Origin: Kudoa neothunni
Taxonomy: Eukaryota; Cnidaria
Assembly (NCBI GenBank): GCA_964304625.1
Contig: OZ199838.1
Location: 5,332,001-5,396,000 of the forward strand
Reading direction: 5' to 3'
DNA length: 64,000 nucleotides
Positions 62,753 through 64,000 of the stretch are shown one piece after another; the stretch's first letter is position 1, and each line of letters opens with the position of its first letter. The notes under the pieces are model-generated. The model did no database searches. It was not told the origin of the DNA and was given only the letters and a program-made list of their open reading frames with translations. The translations under genes were made by a program, and so were the position numbers.

Positions 62753-64000
62753 GTGAAAATCAGGGTTGTTAGAAGATTTGCGAAAAAAGTACCAAATATT
62801 TTTGAAAACGTATCAAAATCAAGTAAACCCTACCGACAGTCAATCTGCGCAAAAAAAGATTAACCAGAAAAAAACATAGTTATTTAAAATGTTTTTTAAT
62901 CTATCTACAAGGAAATTGTTTCATTACAGTTATCTTCATAAAGGTTTGTCCCTATGAACGCTGTTACTAAATCTTCGGGCGGGTTCCATTTTATACAATC
63001 TTTATTATAAAATAAACCTTTCGAATAAATCATACTGTTTAATGTTTCGGTCTTCAATAATGATCTATTCTTCGTTTTTCAAAATCAGTGTATAATGAAG
63101 AATAATGTGTCAAATTACATTAAAATGTTTCATGATACCTTTAATTGGTCCCTTAAGGGCATTCTTATATTTTTATAAATATTTATGCATTTTACTACTG
63201 AATAATACAAAAACATATTAGGTTTGCAGTGTTCATTAGGCCTGCCAATAAAATATCAGGTAATGGTAAAGTATGCGGCACCTAAAAAACGTCCACTTTC
63301 GCATGTTTTTTTGCATCCATTTTTTCACGATTCTTGATAATAAAATAATACGGAAAGAAAAAATTCACCTCAAAATAATGACTCGAAAATTTTGAAAACT
63401 TTTCATCCGAACGCGGTCGGATACACGTGTTATCTCCATCTTTTTTCAATAAACGTTGAATTGATCTCTAATTTGTTTCGATAGCAATTCATAAATTGGT
63501 TCTATTTCACATTTCTTACCATATAAACACAAATTTTACAATATCAAATTTAATTATACAGGTTTTACTAGGTTTTAAGCATGAATAGATTAAAAGCGAA
63601 AAGACAATCACGTGCTCTCAAAATATATTTTCTTAATTTTCTTGGAGCTGACAAGTTTTTTTTATTATTAATCAACATCATATTTGAGATAAAAATTTAA
63701 TTTCAATAGGGAAATAATTTAAGATAGGTTATATGAAGTTATTACTTTTAGGAGGAATTCTTACATGTGTGTTTAATATAGCATTCGATAAGCGTAAAAA
63801 TATAGTTATAAACAAACCAAAAAACAAAAAAATTGTTTTTTCTACAAAATGATTAGTTTTGATGAATTATATGTGTACCTATAAAAATAATAACCTCAAA
63901 TAATATGTTTACATCTTGAAATATTCACAATTATTGTTTGGCCGAATTTGTTGTTAGGAAATTTTGGCATATCGAAAAAACTTATAAAACACTAAAAATA
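62753..64000. other. AT-rich region at the right edge
   Basis: No exon, RNA gene or transposon end was recognised between the hAT right end and the window edge. Confidence 0.4.

Noticed and set aside
1-64000. CRISPR arrays, bacterial operons, rib-switches or prophage
   Set aside because: The window has spliced animal genes and eukaryotic transposons; no repeat-spacer pattern or bacterial gene layout is present.

Overview
The window looks like nuclear DNA of a metazoan. It is strongly AT-rich, and its genes are cut by very short GT..AG introns, mostly about 40-80 bp. Typical animal gene families are present: a single-pass receptor guanylyl cyclase, a two-lipoyl pyruvate dehydrogenase E2, ribosomal protein L13a, a Tctex-type dynein light chain and an ARID-domain protein. 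A reduced animal with tiny introns, such as an orthonectid, would fit, but the sequence alone does not name the species. There is one 200-base run of N at 26145-26344.

Layout. 1-7.3 kb: a broken hAT transposase and AT-rich DNA with no recognisable gene. 7.4-13.1 kb: exons of an unidentified gene or genes, with a non-autonomous hAT carrying a perfect 8-bp target duplication between them. 14.1-16.7 kb: an eight-exon ARID-domain gene (+). 18.5-20.7 kb: a Tc1/mariner-like element and a tRNA-derived SINE. 21.7-24.3 kb: an unidentified multi-exon coiled-coil protein (+). 24.75-25.2 kb: a Tctex-type dynein light chain (-). 26.3-32.2 kb: one giant, apparently intronless coiled-coil transmembrane reading frame interrupted by two in-frame TAA codons. 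33-37.2 kb: a possible piggyBac-like end pair, a hAT MITE and a 1.57-kb long-inverted-repeat element. 37.7-41.8 kb: the receptor guanylyl cyclase (-). 42.3-44.7 kb: a Mutator-like element with roughly 170-bp inverted ends. 47.0-49.9 kb: a shortened second copy of the giant gene with its 3' flank. 49.9-53.6 kb: a MULE-type MITE, a pogo/Tigger element and a piggyBac-like element. 54.0-57.9 kb: DLAT and RPL13A, tandem on the minus strand. 58.2-62.75 kb: a hAT element with a second mariner copy inserted in it.

DLAT, RPL13A, the dynein light chain, the cyclase and the ARID gene are unrelated housekeeping or signalling genes with no shared pathway. DLAT (636 codons) and RPL13A (204 codons) splice to exact open frames. 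The cyclase and ARID models close perfectly only if three single extra bases are discounted, which points to assembly errors or recent decay. The least explained object is the giant coiled-coil membrane protein and its mosaic second copy. Most of the remaining DNA is transposon fossil material, with at least six DNA-transposon superfamilies represented.
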